From: JBFMFB01 sp040752115
Lineage (GTDB): Bacteria > Pseudomonadota > Gammaproteobacteria > Burkholderiales > Sulfuricellaceae
Direction: 5' to 3'
DNA: 64,000 bases
Assembly: GCA_040752115.1 (NCBI GenBank)
Contig: JBFMFB010000011.1
Coordinates: 1-64,000 of the forward strand
Shown: positions 51,457 through 60,113 of the stretch, piece after piece
Position numbering within the stretch: position 1 is the first letter of the stretch
Layout of the letters: each line of letters starts with the position of its first letter
Program-made: the position numbers and the translations under genes
The notes under the pieces: model-generated
The model's database searches: none
What the model was told of the DNA's origin: nothing
The model's input: the letters and a program-made list of their open reading frames with translations, nothing else

Positions 51457-51980
51457 CGGTCTGAGTTGTCTTTACGGGGAGGCCTCCAGCCTCTCTCCAG
51501 GGCTGCCATAACCCCTTCCCGCAAGGCGAAAGCATCATGCAGGGCATGATGTTCAGGCCGGTCCTGCGTGTGATATGTCGCGAGAATTCCTTCCAGCCAC
51601 TTCTGCCTGTTCACTCCCATCGCCGTCACATCAAACTGCAAAGGAGTTTTTGACAGATTGTGCGGCCAAGGCTCAAGTAGCGCTTTCACCAACTCAAAAT
51701 CGTAGTCCGGGGAATCGGTCACCAACATAGCGCGATCCTGGAGGTCCTCGATCCAGGTGCGCAGTCGTTCCTTCAGCGCCTCCACCGGCAATACATGCTC
51801 GCCGCCCCAGAGAAGGGGCAACACATTCTCCTCCACCCATTCCGAGCACTGCTGGCGGTAATAGGCTTCCGGAAGCTCCGCATAGAATGAACGGCCTGTT
51901 TCGTCCGCCAATCCCAGGCTGATGAGCTTGGGCTGCCTCTGACCCAGGCCTGTAAATTCCGTATCGATGAAAATCAACAT
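51453..51980 (-). CDS. DEDDh 3'-5' exoribonuclease-like protein
   Basis: The 175-residue protein has the DEDD exonuclease motifs: FIDTEFTGL (Asp, Glu), TDSPDYDFEL (Asp), and HHALHDAF (His, Asp). It matches the small single-domain exonuclease group annotated with Rv2179c. Preferred substrates in the group include RNA. It has a GGGGGG site before the ATG, and its stop overlaps that of the transposase. It is the third gene of a minus-strand operon with two wHTH proteins, in a defence-rich island. Confidence 0.85.
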   Translation of the reverse strand: MLIFIDTEFTGLGQRQPKLISLGLADETGRSFYAELPEAYYRQQCSEWVEENVLPLLWGGEHVLPVEALKERLRTWIEDLQDRAMLVTDSPDYDFELVKALLEPWPHNLSKTPLQFDVTAMGVNRQKWLEGILATYHTQDRPEHHALHDAFALREGVMAALERGWRPPRKDNSDR

Positions 51981-52010
51981 GTGCTATTGAATCCCCCCGC
52001 GAATCCCACG

Positions 52011-52436
52011 CTAGACCAGTTTCCAAACCAAAGCCATCCCTTCCCGCCCGACCTCGCGCACCAACCCCTTCTTCTCGGCACGGCGCAAGGTATCCAGAAT
52101 CGTATCGCGTACCGCCTTCACCTTGGATGGATCAAGCTTCTTTTTGTCTGCAATGCGCTGAGCGATCTCCTGGGTGTTGAGCGTCCCACCGGCCTCCCTC
52201 AACACCTCCAGCATGAGGCGGTTGCTCTCCCCCTGCCTAAACACCCGGTTCGTCTCCACAAACCGCTTTGGCGGCAACGTCCGCAAGTCCATTTCCGGCG
52301 CAAACAGCTTGATCGTGGCGTCCAGGTGCCGAAGCTCCTCATCCAACCGGTCAACCTCCTGGGCGTAGTGCTCCAACATGCTGACCAGCTCAGCCCGCTT
52401 GGATACTAGACCCGAGACAACATGAGATTCAGCCAT
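52011..52436 (-). CDS. Coiled-coil/winged-helix protein, paralogue 1
   Basis: The 141-residue protein has an N-terminal helical hairpin or coiled coil (ELVSMLEHYAQEVDRLDEEL, about residues 16-35) followed by a DATIKLF motif. A C-terminal winged helix (GTLNTQEIAQRIA, about residues 85-97, then RRAEKKGLVREVGREG) completes it. The same layout and the pairs GLV(S/T)KR and (L/I)DATI(K/R)(L/I)F recur in the neighbouring gene, so the two arose by duplication. Conserved homologues are, to my recollection, widespread hypothetical proteins in proteobacteria. The function is unknown; a transcription regulator or toxin-antitoxin role is possible. Confidence 0.75.
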   Translation of the reverse strand: MAESHVVSGLVSKRAELVSMLEHYAQEVDRLDEELRHLDATIKLFAPEMDLRTLPPKRFVETNRVFRQGESNRLMLEVLREAGGTLNTQEIAQRIADKKKLDPSKVKAVRDTILDTLRRAEKKGLVREVGREGMALVWKLV

Positions 52437-52447
52437 GACGCGTGCCC

Positions 52448-52876
52448 CTAGTCAGCCAGCTTCCAGCGGATGCTTACACCATCCATGCCGACACGCTGGA
52501 CGATGCCCCGGCGCTCGGCAAAGCGTAGCGAGTTGTTCACGCTGTCGGTGACCGTCGCTTGCTGGTCGTGCTCCAGCCCCTTCTTGTGCATGATCATCTC
52601 GGTGATGAGCGTGGTGCTCACTATGCCATCTGCCCGGCGCAGCGCCTCCAGGCAGAGCCGGTAGCATTCGCCCTTCTTGAAGATTCGGCTGTAGCGCCGG
52701 TATTCCTTCGTCTTGATGGATCGGATACGATAGGTCGGGTCGAAGATGCGGATCGTCGCGTCGATCTGGTACAAGCCTTGCCGAAGGCGCTCGATCTCCT
52801 TCTGGTGGTACTCGATCAACCCGGCCATTTCCGAACGCTTGGTGACTAGCCCTGATATGGCGTAGGTGTGTCCCAT
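52448..52876 (-). CDS. Coiled-coil/winged-helix protein, paralogue 2
   Basis: The 142-residue protein is about the same size as its neighbour. The start at 52876 gives SGLVTKRSEMAGLIEYHQKE at the N terminus, a coiled coil, IDATIRIFDPTY and a C-terminal winged helix (RRADGIVSTTLITEMI, then RFAERRGIVQRVG). It is the first gene of the three-gene operon, 11 bases ahead of paralogue 1. The upstream stretch is the right copy of the bracketing repeat; a longer frame into that repeat is unlikely to be translated. Confidence 0.75.
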   Translation of the reverse strand: MGHTYAISGLVTKRSEMAGLIEYHQKEIERLRQGLYQIDATIRIFDPTYRIRSIKTKEYRRYSRIFKKGECYRLCLEALRRADGIVSTTLITEMIMHKKGLEHDQQATVTDSVNNSLRFAERRGIVQRVGMDGVSIRWKLAD

Positions 52877-52938
52877 ACATATCCCCCATTCAATGATTCG
52901 TGAATAGGGAAATTCTACGGGGAAGGGCCGGACTATCT

Positions 52939-53040
52939 TTGTGCGGCTGCTACATAATTCCGCTTTCTTTTGGGCAAACAAAAGAAAGGAACCAGCCGCC
53001 GGGCTGCCCCCGGCAATCAAATCATCCCGCAAAGCGCACA
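52939..53040 (-). repeat. Right, shortened copy (about 100 bp) of the bracketing repeat, inverted
   Basis: The minus strand repeats, in the same order, the TGTGCGCTT edge, the 27-base block (52990-53016) and the GCGGAATTATGTAGCA block (52948-52963) of the left copy; the 440-base middle is missing. Between the blocks lies a 10-bp stem (52963-52972 with 52979-52988). Its sequence differs from the left copy's stem, but the pairing is kept, which is covariation. It ends 20 bases before the methyltransferase stop. Confidence 0.75.
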
Positions 53041-53060
53041 CCGTCCGCCCTGCCGACTGG

Positions 53061-53669
53061 CTAAACCAAAGGCTTGCGCGCCACCATGTCCACCAGCGCC
53101 GACATGCCGCAGTGCGCGGTGCCTTCGCAGATGACCTCCTCGTGCTCGCGCAGATGGAGGATTTCCATGCCGGCGAAATCCTCGCGCAGGGTCTGCGCGC
53201 CGTAGAGTTTGTCGATATCCGGCGGGCCGCCGGTCTTGTATTCCAGTTGCTTCGGGGTATAGCCCTGCAGGATGAGCAAGCCGCCCGGCTTCAGCGCGCG
53301 CCGCATGGCGCGGTGAATGACGGCCCGCTCGGCGGAGGTGGCGAACTGGATGAAGATCGCGGCGATCACTTCGAAGCGGTTCTCGCCCCACTCCCACTCG
53401 CGCAGATCGGCCAGCTCCGTCCGGAGCGGGATACCCGCGTCCTGCGCCAGCTTCTTCGCCTTTTCCAGGGCGACCGGCGAGATGTCCACTGACAGCACAT
53501 CCAGGCCCTGCCGTGCCAGCCAGATGCCGTTTCGTCCTTCGCCGTCGGCGACCGCCAGCGCGGATTGGCCCGGTTTCAGCAGGTGACGCTGTGAAGCGAG
53601 GAAGGCGTTGGGCGCGGTGCCGAACAGATAGCCCGCGGCCGCGTAGCGCTCGTCCCAGAACTGGCGCAC
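53061..53669 (-). CDS. Class I SAM-dependent methyltransferase (TehB-like)
   Basis: The 202-residue protein starts with WDERYAAAGYLFGTAPN, then a weak SAM motif I (ALAVADGEGRNGIWLA), motif II VLSVDISPVAL, and motif IV with IFIQFATSAER. This arrangement is common to TehB-like and thiopurine/tellurite methyltransferases; the substrate is not known. It begins with GTG three bases after the dsbC stop and so forms an operon with it. Confidence 0.88.
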   Translation of the reverse strand: MRQFWDERYAAAGYLFGTAPNAFLASQRHLLKPGQSALAVADGEGRNGIWLARQGLDVLSVDISPVALEKAKKLAQDAGIPLRTELADLREWEWGENRFEVIAAIFIQFATSAERAVIHRAMRRALKPGGLLILQGYTPKQLEYKTGGPPDIDKLYGAQTLREDFAGMEILHLREHEEVICEGTAHCGMSALVDMVARKPLV

Positions 53670-53672
53670 GGC

Positions 53673-54383
53673 TTATTTTCCCAGCAGCTTCTCCAACTGT
53701 GCTGCGGGAATCATGCCCGGCACCCGGCGCCCGTTCGCGAAGATCAGCGTGGGCGTGGCCTTGATGCCGAGCTTCGCGCCGAACTCGGCCAGCTTGGCCA
53801 CCGGGTTGTCGCAATCCGCCTTGTTCTTGGGCGGGACGTCCCGGAGCATCAGATCTTCCCACGCCTTGGCGCGATCCGGCGCGCACCACACCGCCTTGGC
53901 CCGCTCGCTGGCGCCGGGGTGCAGCCCCTCGAGCGGGAAGAGGAAGATATAGACGGTCACATCGGTGACGTTGGCCAGCTCGGCTTCGAATTTCTTGCAG
54001 AACGGGCAATCCGGATCGGAAAACACCGCCAGCTTGCGCTTGCCGTTGCCCCTCACCACCTTGATCGCGGAATCGAGCGGCAGGGCATCGAACTTGATGG
54101 CCTGTACCTTCTGCAGGCGCTCTTCGGTCAGATCCCGGTCGGTCTTGGTGTCGAACACGTGGCCGCCGATGAGAAAATAAGCGGCGCTCTGATCCGAATA
54201 AAAAATTTGCCCGTCGATCACCACTTCGTACAGCCCCGCGTAAGGCGTTTTCCTGACGCTTTGCACCTTGGCGTCGGGAAATTTGGCTTCCGTGGTTTTT
54301 CTGATCGCCGCCTCGTCGGCCAGCACCGCGAAGGAACAACACCCCAGCAACAGGGCGCAAAGAACTCGTCTGATGGGTCGCAT
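53673..54383 (-). CDS. dsbC: Thiol:disulfide interchange protein DsbC
   Basis: DsbC isomerises wrong disulfides in periplasmic proteins. The 236-residue protein (start ATG at 54383; a longer frame lacks signal-peptide sense) has a signal peptide ending AVLAD, the N-terminal dimerisation domain (about residues 20-80), a linker, and the thioredoxin-fold domain with the FSDPDCPFCKK active site (CPFC rather than the usual CGYC) and the cis-Pro loop GIKATPTLIFANG. The CPFC variant would change the redox potential. It precedes the methyltransferase. Confidence 0.94.
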   Translation of the reverse strand: MRPIRRVLCALLLGCCSFAVLADEAAIRKTTEAKFPDAKVQSVRKTPYAGLYEVVIDGQIFYSDQSAAYFLIGGHVFDTKTDRDLTEERLQKVQAIKFDALPLDSAIKVVRGNGKRKLAVFSDPDCPFCKKFEAELANVTDVTVYIFLFPLEGLHPGASERAKAVWCAPDRAKAWEDLMLRDVPPKNKADCDNPVAKLAEFGAKLGIKATPTLIFANGRRVPGMIPAAQLEKLLGK

Positions 54384-54579
54384 GAAATTATCCTGGACTA
54401 AAAATAGGACAGTGTAGCAGAGGAACGCGCCCCACCAGCCCCCGATGACGGGAAGGTCGAAGTTTGCCAACTTGCGGGCTCGCCTCTAGAATGAAATCGT
54501 CAAAACATTCAAGAGCGCGCAGCCCTTCATGCCCACATATGCTGCGCCAAAAATTCTTCACGCGGGAGGGTATCGCACC

Positions 54580-55428
54580 ATGAAATCGCTTGCGCGATCG
54601 TTGACCGGTTCCATTCGCTCCGTTGCTGTTCTTGCACTGGCCACGCTGTCCTTCTCAGCAACCACTCCGGCTGGAGCGGACGGCGAAACCATCAGAATCA
54701 GTGGAAGCGGCGCGGCCCTGGCAACAATGCAGGCGCTTGGGCAAGAATTTAAGAAGTCCAAGCCGGAAGTAAAAATCACCATTTTGCCCAATCTGGGCAG
54801 CGGCGGCAGCATCAAGGCGGTGCTGGCCGGAACGCTGGATATCGGCATCTCCGCCCGGCCGCTGAAGCCGGAAGAACGCGCCAAAGGCGGCGTCGCCATG
54901 CTGTACGCGCGAACGCCTCTGGTGTTCGCCACCGCGCAGAACAACCAGGCATCGGGATTAACCGCCCACCAGTTGGCGGACATCTACGCCGGCCGCACCA
55001 CCGCTTGGCCAGATGGCAGCCCGATTCGCCTGGTGCTGCGACCGTCCGAGGACTCGGACACCACCGCGATGATGAAAATGTCGGCGGAGATGCAGGCAGC
55101 GGTAACCGCGGCAGCATCGCGAAAAGGGCTCAACATTGCGATGACGGACCAGGAAGCCGCGGATCTGCTCGAAAAACTTCCCGGCGCCCTTGGATCGACC
55201 ACTCTCGCCCTCATCATCTCGGAAAAACGCGGCTTGAAGCCACTACCCATTAACGGGATGGCACCGGCTGCAAACTCCGGCATCAACAAAAAGTACCCTT
55301 ACTACAAGGAGTATTCTCTAGTCACCACTGCCAACCCGTCGCCGCTCGCCGCGCAGTTCATCGCCTTCATCCGCTCGGTTGCGGGGCGAGCGATCCTCAT
55401 CAACAACGGCCAACTGCCGATCGAATAG
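54580..55428 (+). CDS. PstS-like periplasmic phosphate-type substrate-binding protein
   Basis: The ATG at 54580, preceded by GGGAGGG, gives 282 residues with a signal peptide ending AGAD. The mature protein opens IRISGSGAALATMQALGQEF and has the PNLGSGGSIKAVLAGTLDIGISARP loop, the class of PstS-like phosphate-binding proteins. No membrane or ATPase component of an ABC transporter follows. Instead a GGDEF-EAL protein starts 16 bases downstream, so a role as a periplasmic sensor feeding c-di-GMP signalling is likely. Bound anion is unknown. Confidence 0.88.
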   Translation: MKSLARSLTGSIRSVAVLALATLSFSATTPAGADGETIRISGSGAALATMQALGQEFKKSKPEVKITILPNLGSGGSIKAVLAGTLDIGISARPLKPEERAKGGVAMLYARTPLVFATAQNNQASGLTAHQLADIYAGRTTAWPDGSPIRLVLRPSEDSDTTAMMKMSAEMQAAVTAAASRKGLNIAMTDQEAADLLEKLPGALGSTTLALIISEKRGLKPLPINGMAPAANSGINKKYPYYKEYSLVTTANPSPLAAQFIAFIRSVAGRAILINNGQLPIE

Positions 55429-55444
55429 TAAAGGCAACTGCGCC

Positions 55445-57661
55445 GTGCAGCAAAGCCTCGCCAAATTGGCCAGAGTCGTCAACCGAGTCGCGCTGACGAT
55501 TGCCGCGGTAATTGCGATTGTCATGCCGCTCGGCTACTGGGTGGAATCGTATCAGTCCCAAGCCACCGAGCTGAATATCGAGGCACAAGTTTATGCGACG
55601 CTCATCACCCAGCTGATCAACTCCAATCCCGAAATGTGGCGATTCGAAGAAGCCAGGCTTACCGGCCTGCTCGAGCGCAACCTGACCAACACCGGCCCGG
55701 CCGAGCAGCGGCGCATTCTGGACGCACAGGGTAATACTGTGGCGCAGCATCAGCAGGTCCTCGCCACACCGCTGCTGACCCGCTCGGCAGAGCTGTTCGA
55801 TTCGGGCATGATCGTGGGGCGGGTCGAGATAAGCCGCTCCCTCCTGCCGCTGGTGAAAAACGCGGGGCTTGTCGGCGCACTGGCGCTGGCATTGGCGCTG
55901 GCCGTTTTCGTCGCCCTGCGCGTGCTGCCGATGCGCGCCCTGACCCGCACGCTGGACATGCTGCGCCAGAAAGAAGAACGGCTGCGTGCAGTGCTGGATA
56001 ATGCCATGGACGGTATCATCACGACCGATCCGCAAGGTCGGGTGGAGTCCCTCAATCCCGCCGCCGCGCGAATCTTTGGTTACGCCCCGACCGAAGCCAT
56101 CGGCCGCAGCATTGAGACATTCATATCCGACTCCGACCGCCACCTGCGAATCGGCCACTCGGAAGCGGCAGGAAAACGCAAAAACGATACGCTGTTCCCG
56201 ATCGAATTATCCGTTAGCGAAGCATCCGTCGGAGACGGCCGCAGATTTGTTTGCATCGTGCGCGACATCACCGAGCGCAAGGAAGCGGAAAAGCGCACGG
56301 CTTACTTGGCCAATTACGACGGCCTGACCGGTTTGCCCAACCGCAACCTGTTCCTCGACCGGCTAAACCAGGCCATAATCCGCGCCCAAAGAAACCGCCG
56401 GCTGGTGGCATTATTGTTCCTCGATATCGACCGATTCAAAAAAATCAACGACAGTCTGGGGCACAGTGCTGGCGACAACCTCCTGCAGCAGGTAGCAAAC
56501 CGGCTGCAACATACTCTCCGGAAAAGCGATACAATTTCCCGCCAATCGCTTACCGCCGTGCACCATGTCGAGATAGAGGACAACACAGTTTCGCGGCTGG
56601 GTGGGGATGAATTCACCCTCATCCTGGAAAACCTCGCCAATGCCGATAATGTCACCACGGTTGCGCAAAAAATCCTGGATGCATTCGTCGAGCCTTTCCA
56701 GCTGGGCGGGCATGGCATCTACATCACGACCAGCATCGGCATTACCATCTATCCGACCGACAGCGCCGATCTGCACACCCTGATCAAGAACGCCGACACT
56801 GCCATGTACCGTGCCAAGGAACAGGGGCGGAACAACTATCAGTTCTATACCGAGGACATGAATGCCAAGGCTTACCAGAGGCTTTCGCTGGAAACGAGCC
56901 TAAGGCGGGCCCTGGAAAGAAACGAGTTTTTGCTTCACTACCAGCCCAAGCTGGATCTTCGCAGCGGCCAGATTATGGGCGTGGAAGCCCTTTTGCGCTG
57001 GCAGCCTCCTGACCGCGCAATGGTTTCACCAGCGGAGTTCATCCCTCTTCTCGAAGATACCGGACTGATCATCCCGGTCGGCAGGTGGGTATTGCATACT
57101 GCCTGCGCCCAGCTCAAAGCCTGGCAGGACGCCGGCCTGCCGCAGCTGAGCATGGCGGTCAACCTCTCTGCCCGGCAGTTCAGGCAAAAGGAACTGGCCG
57201 AAAGTATTGGCACCATTCTGCTCGAAACTCGCCTGGATCCCCGCAGCTTGGAACTGGAACTGACGGAAAGCCTGCTCATGGAAAATCTGGAAGCCAACAT
57301 TGCCACGATGACCAAACTGGAGGCAATGGGTGTCCGGATTTCCATTGACGATTTTGGCACCGGCTACTCCTCGCTCAGCTACCTCAAGCGTTTTCCCATC
57401 CACACCTTGAAAATCGACCGGTCATTTGTCAGAGACATCACCACCGATCCCGATGACGCCGCCATCGCCAACGCGGTTATCGCGCTCGCGCATAGCCTGC
57501 GGCTCAATGTGGTCGCCGAAGGGGTGGAAACACAGGAACAACTGGATTATTTGCAGAACCAGGGCTGCGAACAGATCCAGGGATACCTCCTGAGCCGGCC
57601 GCTACCGGCAGAATCGTTCGAGCAGTGGATCAAGGCAAGATCAGAAACAACCTCAAGCTGA
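55445..57661 (+). CDS. PAS-GGDEF-EAL cyclic-di-GMP enzyme with periplasmic sensor region
   Basis: The GTG at 55445 gives 738 residues. Transmembrane helices at about 17-38 and 140-162 enclose a periplasmic domain of about 100 residues. A PAS domain follows (about 180-300), then GGDEF (RLGGDEFTL near residue 385) and EAL (GVEALLRWQ near residue 513). The GGDEF domain has an extra segment of about 17 residues between SDTISR and TVSRLGGDEF where homologues go directly from SDTVARLGGDEF. Both signature motifs are kept, so it may make or degrade c-di-GMP. It follows the PstS-like gene by 16 bases. Confidence 0.93.
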   Translation: MQQSLAKLARVVNRVALTIAAVIAIVMPLGYWVESYQSQATELNIEAQVYATLITQLINSNPEMWRFEEARLTGLLERNLTNTGPAEQRRILDAQGNTVAQHQQVLATPLLTRSAELFDSGMIVGRVEISRSLLPLVKNAGLVGALALALALAVFVALRVLPMRALTRTLDMLRQKEERLRAVLDNAMDGIITTDPQGRVESLNPAAARIFGYAPTEAIGRSIETFISDSDRHLRIGHSEAAGKRKNDTLFPIELSVSEASVGDGRRFVCIVRDITERKEAEKRTAYLANYDGLTGLPNRNLFLDRLNQAIIRAQRNRRLVALLFLDIDRFKKINDSLGHSAGDNLLQQVANRLQHTLRKSDTISRQSLTAVHHVEIEDNTVSRLGGDEFTLILENLANADNVTTVAQKILDAFVEPFQLGGHGIYITTSIGITIYPTDSADLHTLIKNADTAMYRAKEQGRNNYQFYTEDMNAKAYQRLSLETSLRRALERNEFLLHYQPKLDLRSGQIMGVEALLRWQPPDRAMVSPAEFIPLLEDTGLIIPVGRWVLHTACAQLKAWQDAGLPQLSMAVNLSARQFRQKELAESIGTILLETRLDPRSLELELTESLLMENLEANIATMTKLEAMGVRISIDDFGTGYSSLSYLKRFPIHTLKIDRSFVRDITTDPDDAAIANAVIALAHSLRLNVVAEGVETQEQLDYLQNQGCEQIQGYLLSRPLPAESFEQWIKARSETTSS

Positions 57662-58957
57662 ACGCATGACCGCCTCGATTTCCGCCACGGCCCTGGGTGC
57701 GGCGAATGTCAGCGCCTCGCAGGCGTCTGCGGTCACCAGCACGTCGTCTTCGATGCGCACGCCGATGTTCCAGAAATGCTGCGGCACGTCGTCGGCCGGG
57801 CGGATGTAGCAGCCCGGTTCCACCGTCAGCGTCATCCCCGGCTCGAACCGGCGCCATCCTCCGCCGCGCTTGTAGTCGCCGACATCGTGCACGTCCATGC
57901 CCAGCCAGTGCCCGGTCTTGTGCATGTAGAAGCGCTTGTAGTCGCCGGATTCCAATACCGCGTCCGGAGTACCCTTGCACAGACCGAAATCGACCAGCCC
58001 CTGGGCCAGCACCCGAAGCGCCGCTTCGTGCGGCTCGTTCCAGTGGTTGCCAGGTGCAACCTTTCCCATTGCCGCTTCCTGCGCCGCCAGCACCAGCTCG
58101 TAAATGTCCTTCTGCACCGCGCTGAACCGGCCGTTCACCGGGAAGGTACGGGTAATGTCCGCAGCGTAGCCGCTCAGTTCGCAGCCGGCGTCGATCAGCA
58201 CCAGTTCGCCTTCCTTGAGCTCGGCGTCATTGGCGACGTAATGCAGCACGCAGGCGTTGGCGCCGCTGGCGACGATCGCCGTGTAGGCCGGCGCCTGCGC
58301 ACCGTGGCGGCGGAATTCGTGGATCAGCTCGGCCTCGATCTGATACTCCATTTTCCCCGGACGGGTTTTTTCCATGGCGCGGCGATGGGCGTCGGCCGAA
58401 ATCTGCGCAGCGCAACGCATCAGCGCGAGCTCCGCCGCATCTTTGCGCAGGCGCATGTCGTCCAGCAGGACGCGCACATCGCGGATCGCTCCAGGCGCGG
58501 TGACGCCGTTGCGCGCCTCACCCCGCACGCTGTTGAGCCAGCCCACGGCGCGCGCATCCCAGGCGCTGTCCGCGCCGAGGTGGAAGAACAGGCTCTCCTG
58601 ATCGGCGAGCAGCTTGGGCAGCATTTCGTCCAGCGCCGCCACGGGATGCGCCTCATCCAGTCCGAACGCGGCCGCGGCAGCCTCCGGCCCGAAGCGGAAG
58701 CCGTCCCACACCTCGCGCTCGGGATTCTTTTCGCGGCAAAACAGGATGCTTTTCGGCTCTGCGCCGGCAACCAGCACCAGCACCGCTTCCGGTTCGGCGA
58801 AGCCGGTGAGGTAATAAAAATAGCTGTCGAAGCGGTAGGGATAGTGGCTGTCGCGGTTGCGCAGCCGCTCCGGCGCCGTGGGAATAACGGCAACCCCGCT
58901 TCCCATCGTTTGCGCCAGGCGCTGGCGGCGTTGCCGGAAAATGGTTATATCAGTCAT
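57653..58957 (-). CDS. pepP: Xaa-Pro aminopeptidase
   Basis: This cytoplasmic metallopeptidase removes N-terminal residues preceding proline. The 434-residue protein (ATG at 58957) has the pita-bread fold with the five metal ligands in LIDAGCELSGYAADITRTF (two Asp), TGHWLGMDVHD (His), LTVEPGCY (Glu) and GVRIEDDVLVT (Glu). The N-terminal domain is the creatinase-like region. It is convergent with the GGDEF-EAL gene, overlapping by 9 bases. Confidence 0.95.
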   Translation of the reverse strand: MTDITIFRQRRQRLAQTMGSGVAVIPTAPERLRNRDSHYPYRFDSYFYYLTGFAEPEAVLVLVAGAEPKSILFCREKNPEREVWDGFRFGPEAAAAAFGLDEAHPVAALDEMLPKLLADQESLFFHLGADSAWDARAVGWLNSVRGEARNGVTAPGAIRDVRVLLDDMRLRKDAAELALMRCAAQISADAHRRAMEKTRPGKMEYQIEAELIHEFRRHGAQAPAYTAIVASGANACVLHYVANDAELKEGELVLIDAGCELSGYAADITRTFPVNGRFSAVQKDIYELVLAAQEAAMGKVAPGNHWNEPHEAALRVLAQGLVDFGLCKGTPDAVLESGDYKRFYMHKTGHWLGMDVHDVGDYKRGGGWRRFEPGMTLTVEPGCYIRPADDVPQHFWNIGVRIEDDVLVTADACEALTFAAPRAVAEIEAVMRSA

Positions 58958-58981
58958 AATTGCTCGCAAATTCGGGAATCA

Positions 58982-59084
58982 GGACGCAGATGACGCCGAT
59001 TCAAGCCGGATACGGATTTATTTTGCCAACCTGCCTAGTGGACAGTCCGGGTTGAAATCCCGAAAATCCGCGTAATCTGCGTCC
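58982..59084. repeat. Second palindromic intergenic repeat (GGACGCAGAT type)
   Basis: GGACGCAGATGACGCCGATT (58982-59001) is matched, inverted with two mismatches, by AATCCGCGTAATCTGCGTCC (59065-59084), with 63 bases between. It lies in the gap between divergent pepP and rlpA. The architecture (20-30-bp arms, about 65-bp spacer) is the same as that of the CACGAAT repeats, but the arm sequence differs. It is the only copy in this window. Confidence 0.75.
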
Positions 59085-59143
59085 CAAAACTGCTTTCGGA
59101 AAACAATGCCCGGATTATTCAGGATTTAGGCGGCAAACGCAAA

Positions 59144-60052
59144 ATGCGGCGAACCGGAACCTCCCACCTGTTTTTGGCGGCGCTGCTGCTGGCCTTCGTC
59201 AGCGGCTGCTCCACCGTTGCGCCGCGCACCGAGCGCGAAGCCGCGCCGGACAAACCGCCCGCCGCGCCGAGCGCCAAACGGAGCGGGGGCTATTACCTCG
59301 ACGACGGCCCCGGCGACAACCCGCCGCCCAACCTGGAAGCCATCCCCGACGCCGAACCCAAGGTCGAGCCGCTGCACAAATTCGCCAACAATCCCTACAC
59401 CGTGCTCGGCCAGACCTACGTCCCGGACACCCGCCGCAAGCCGTACAAGGCGCGCGGCATCGCCTCGTGGTACGGCCGCAAGTTCCACGGGCAGAAAACT
59501 TCTTCCGGCGAAATCTACGACATGTACGGCATGACCGCCGCGCACCCCACCCTGCCGCTTCCCAGCTATGCGCGCGTGACCAACGTCAGGAACGGCAAGG
59601 CGGTGGTGGTGCGCATCAACGACCGCGGCCCGTTCCACAGCAGCCGGCTGATCGATCTGTCGTATACCGCAGCCTACAAGCTCGGCATCGTGCAAAACGG
59701 CAGCGCTCAGGTGGAAGTCGAAAGCATCGATCCGGCCGGCGACCCCCGCCCAGCCGAAGCCGCTTCGAGCAAGCCTGCGCCGGAAGGCAAGGAAGCGGCC
59801 ATTCCGATAACCGCCGAACGCGGCGGCGTGTTCCTGCAACTGGGCGCTTTCGGCACCCGGGAAAACGCGGAGAATTTCCGCGCCAAGCTCTTACCCGAGC
59901 TGGGCAGCCTGGCCGATGTGCTGCACATCTCCGCCGCCAACGGCCTGTTCCGCGTGCGCCTCGGCCCCTATGCCAGCCGCTCCGAGGCCGGCGATGCCGC
60001 CGCCCAGGTCAGGCAGGCCGTCAATATCGCGCCGGTTGTCGCCGTCCGCTGA
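59144..60052 (+). CDS. rlpA: Septal ring lytic transglycosylase RlpA
   Basis: The 302-residue lipoprotein (lipobox VSGC) cleaves glycan strands lacking stem peptides in some species. The double-psi beta-barrel domain is recognised by GIASWYGRKFHGQKTSSGE and by the RINDRGPF motif with the catalytic Asp (about residues 105-190). The C-terminal SPOR domain (FLQLGAFGTRENAENF through VRLGPYASRSEAGDAA) directs it to the septum. It stands at the head of the rlpA-dacC-dat-ybeD-lipB-lipA cluster. Confidence 0.95.
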   Translation: MRRTGTSHLFLAALLLAFVSGCSTVAPRTEREAAPDKPPAAPSAKRSGGYYLDDGPGDNPPPNLEAIPDAEPKVEPLHKFANNPYTVLGQTYVPDTRRKPYKARGIASWYGRKFHGQKTSSGEIYDMYGMTAAHPTLPLPSYARVTNVRNGKAVVVRINDRGPFHSSRLIDLSYTAAYKLGIVQNGSAQVEVESIDPAGDPRPAEAASSKPAPEGKEAAIPITAERGGVFLQLGAFGTRENAENFRAKLLPELGSLADVLHISAANGLFRVRLGPYASRSEAGDAAAQVRQAVNIAPVVAVR

Positions 60053-60113
60053 CCTGCCCGGCGGAACGTTTCAATTTGGTATAATTCCGCTTCTTTGCAG
60101 CAGGTAAACATCT

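Noticed and set aside
50258..51560. Terminal inverted repeats of an IS1595 element
   Set aside because: I looked on both sides of the transposase gene and found no matching ends; the right side is already inside the exonuclease gene.
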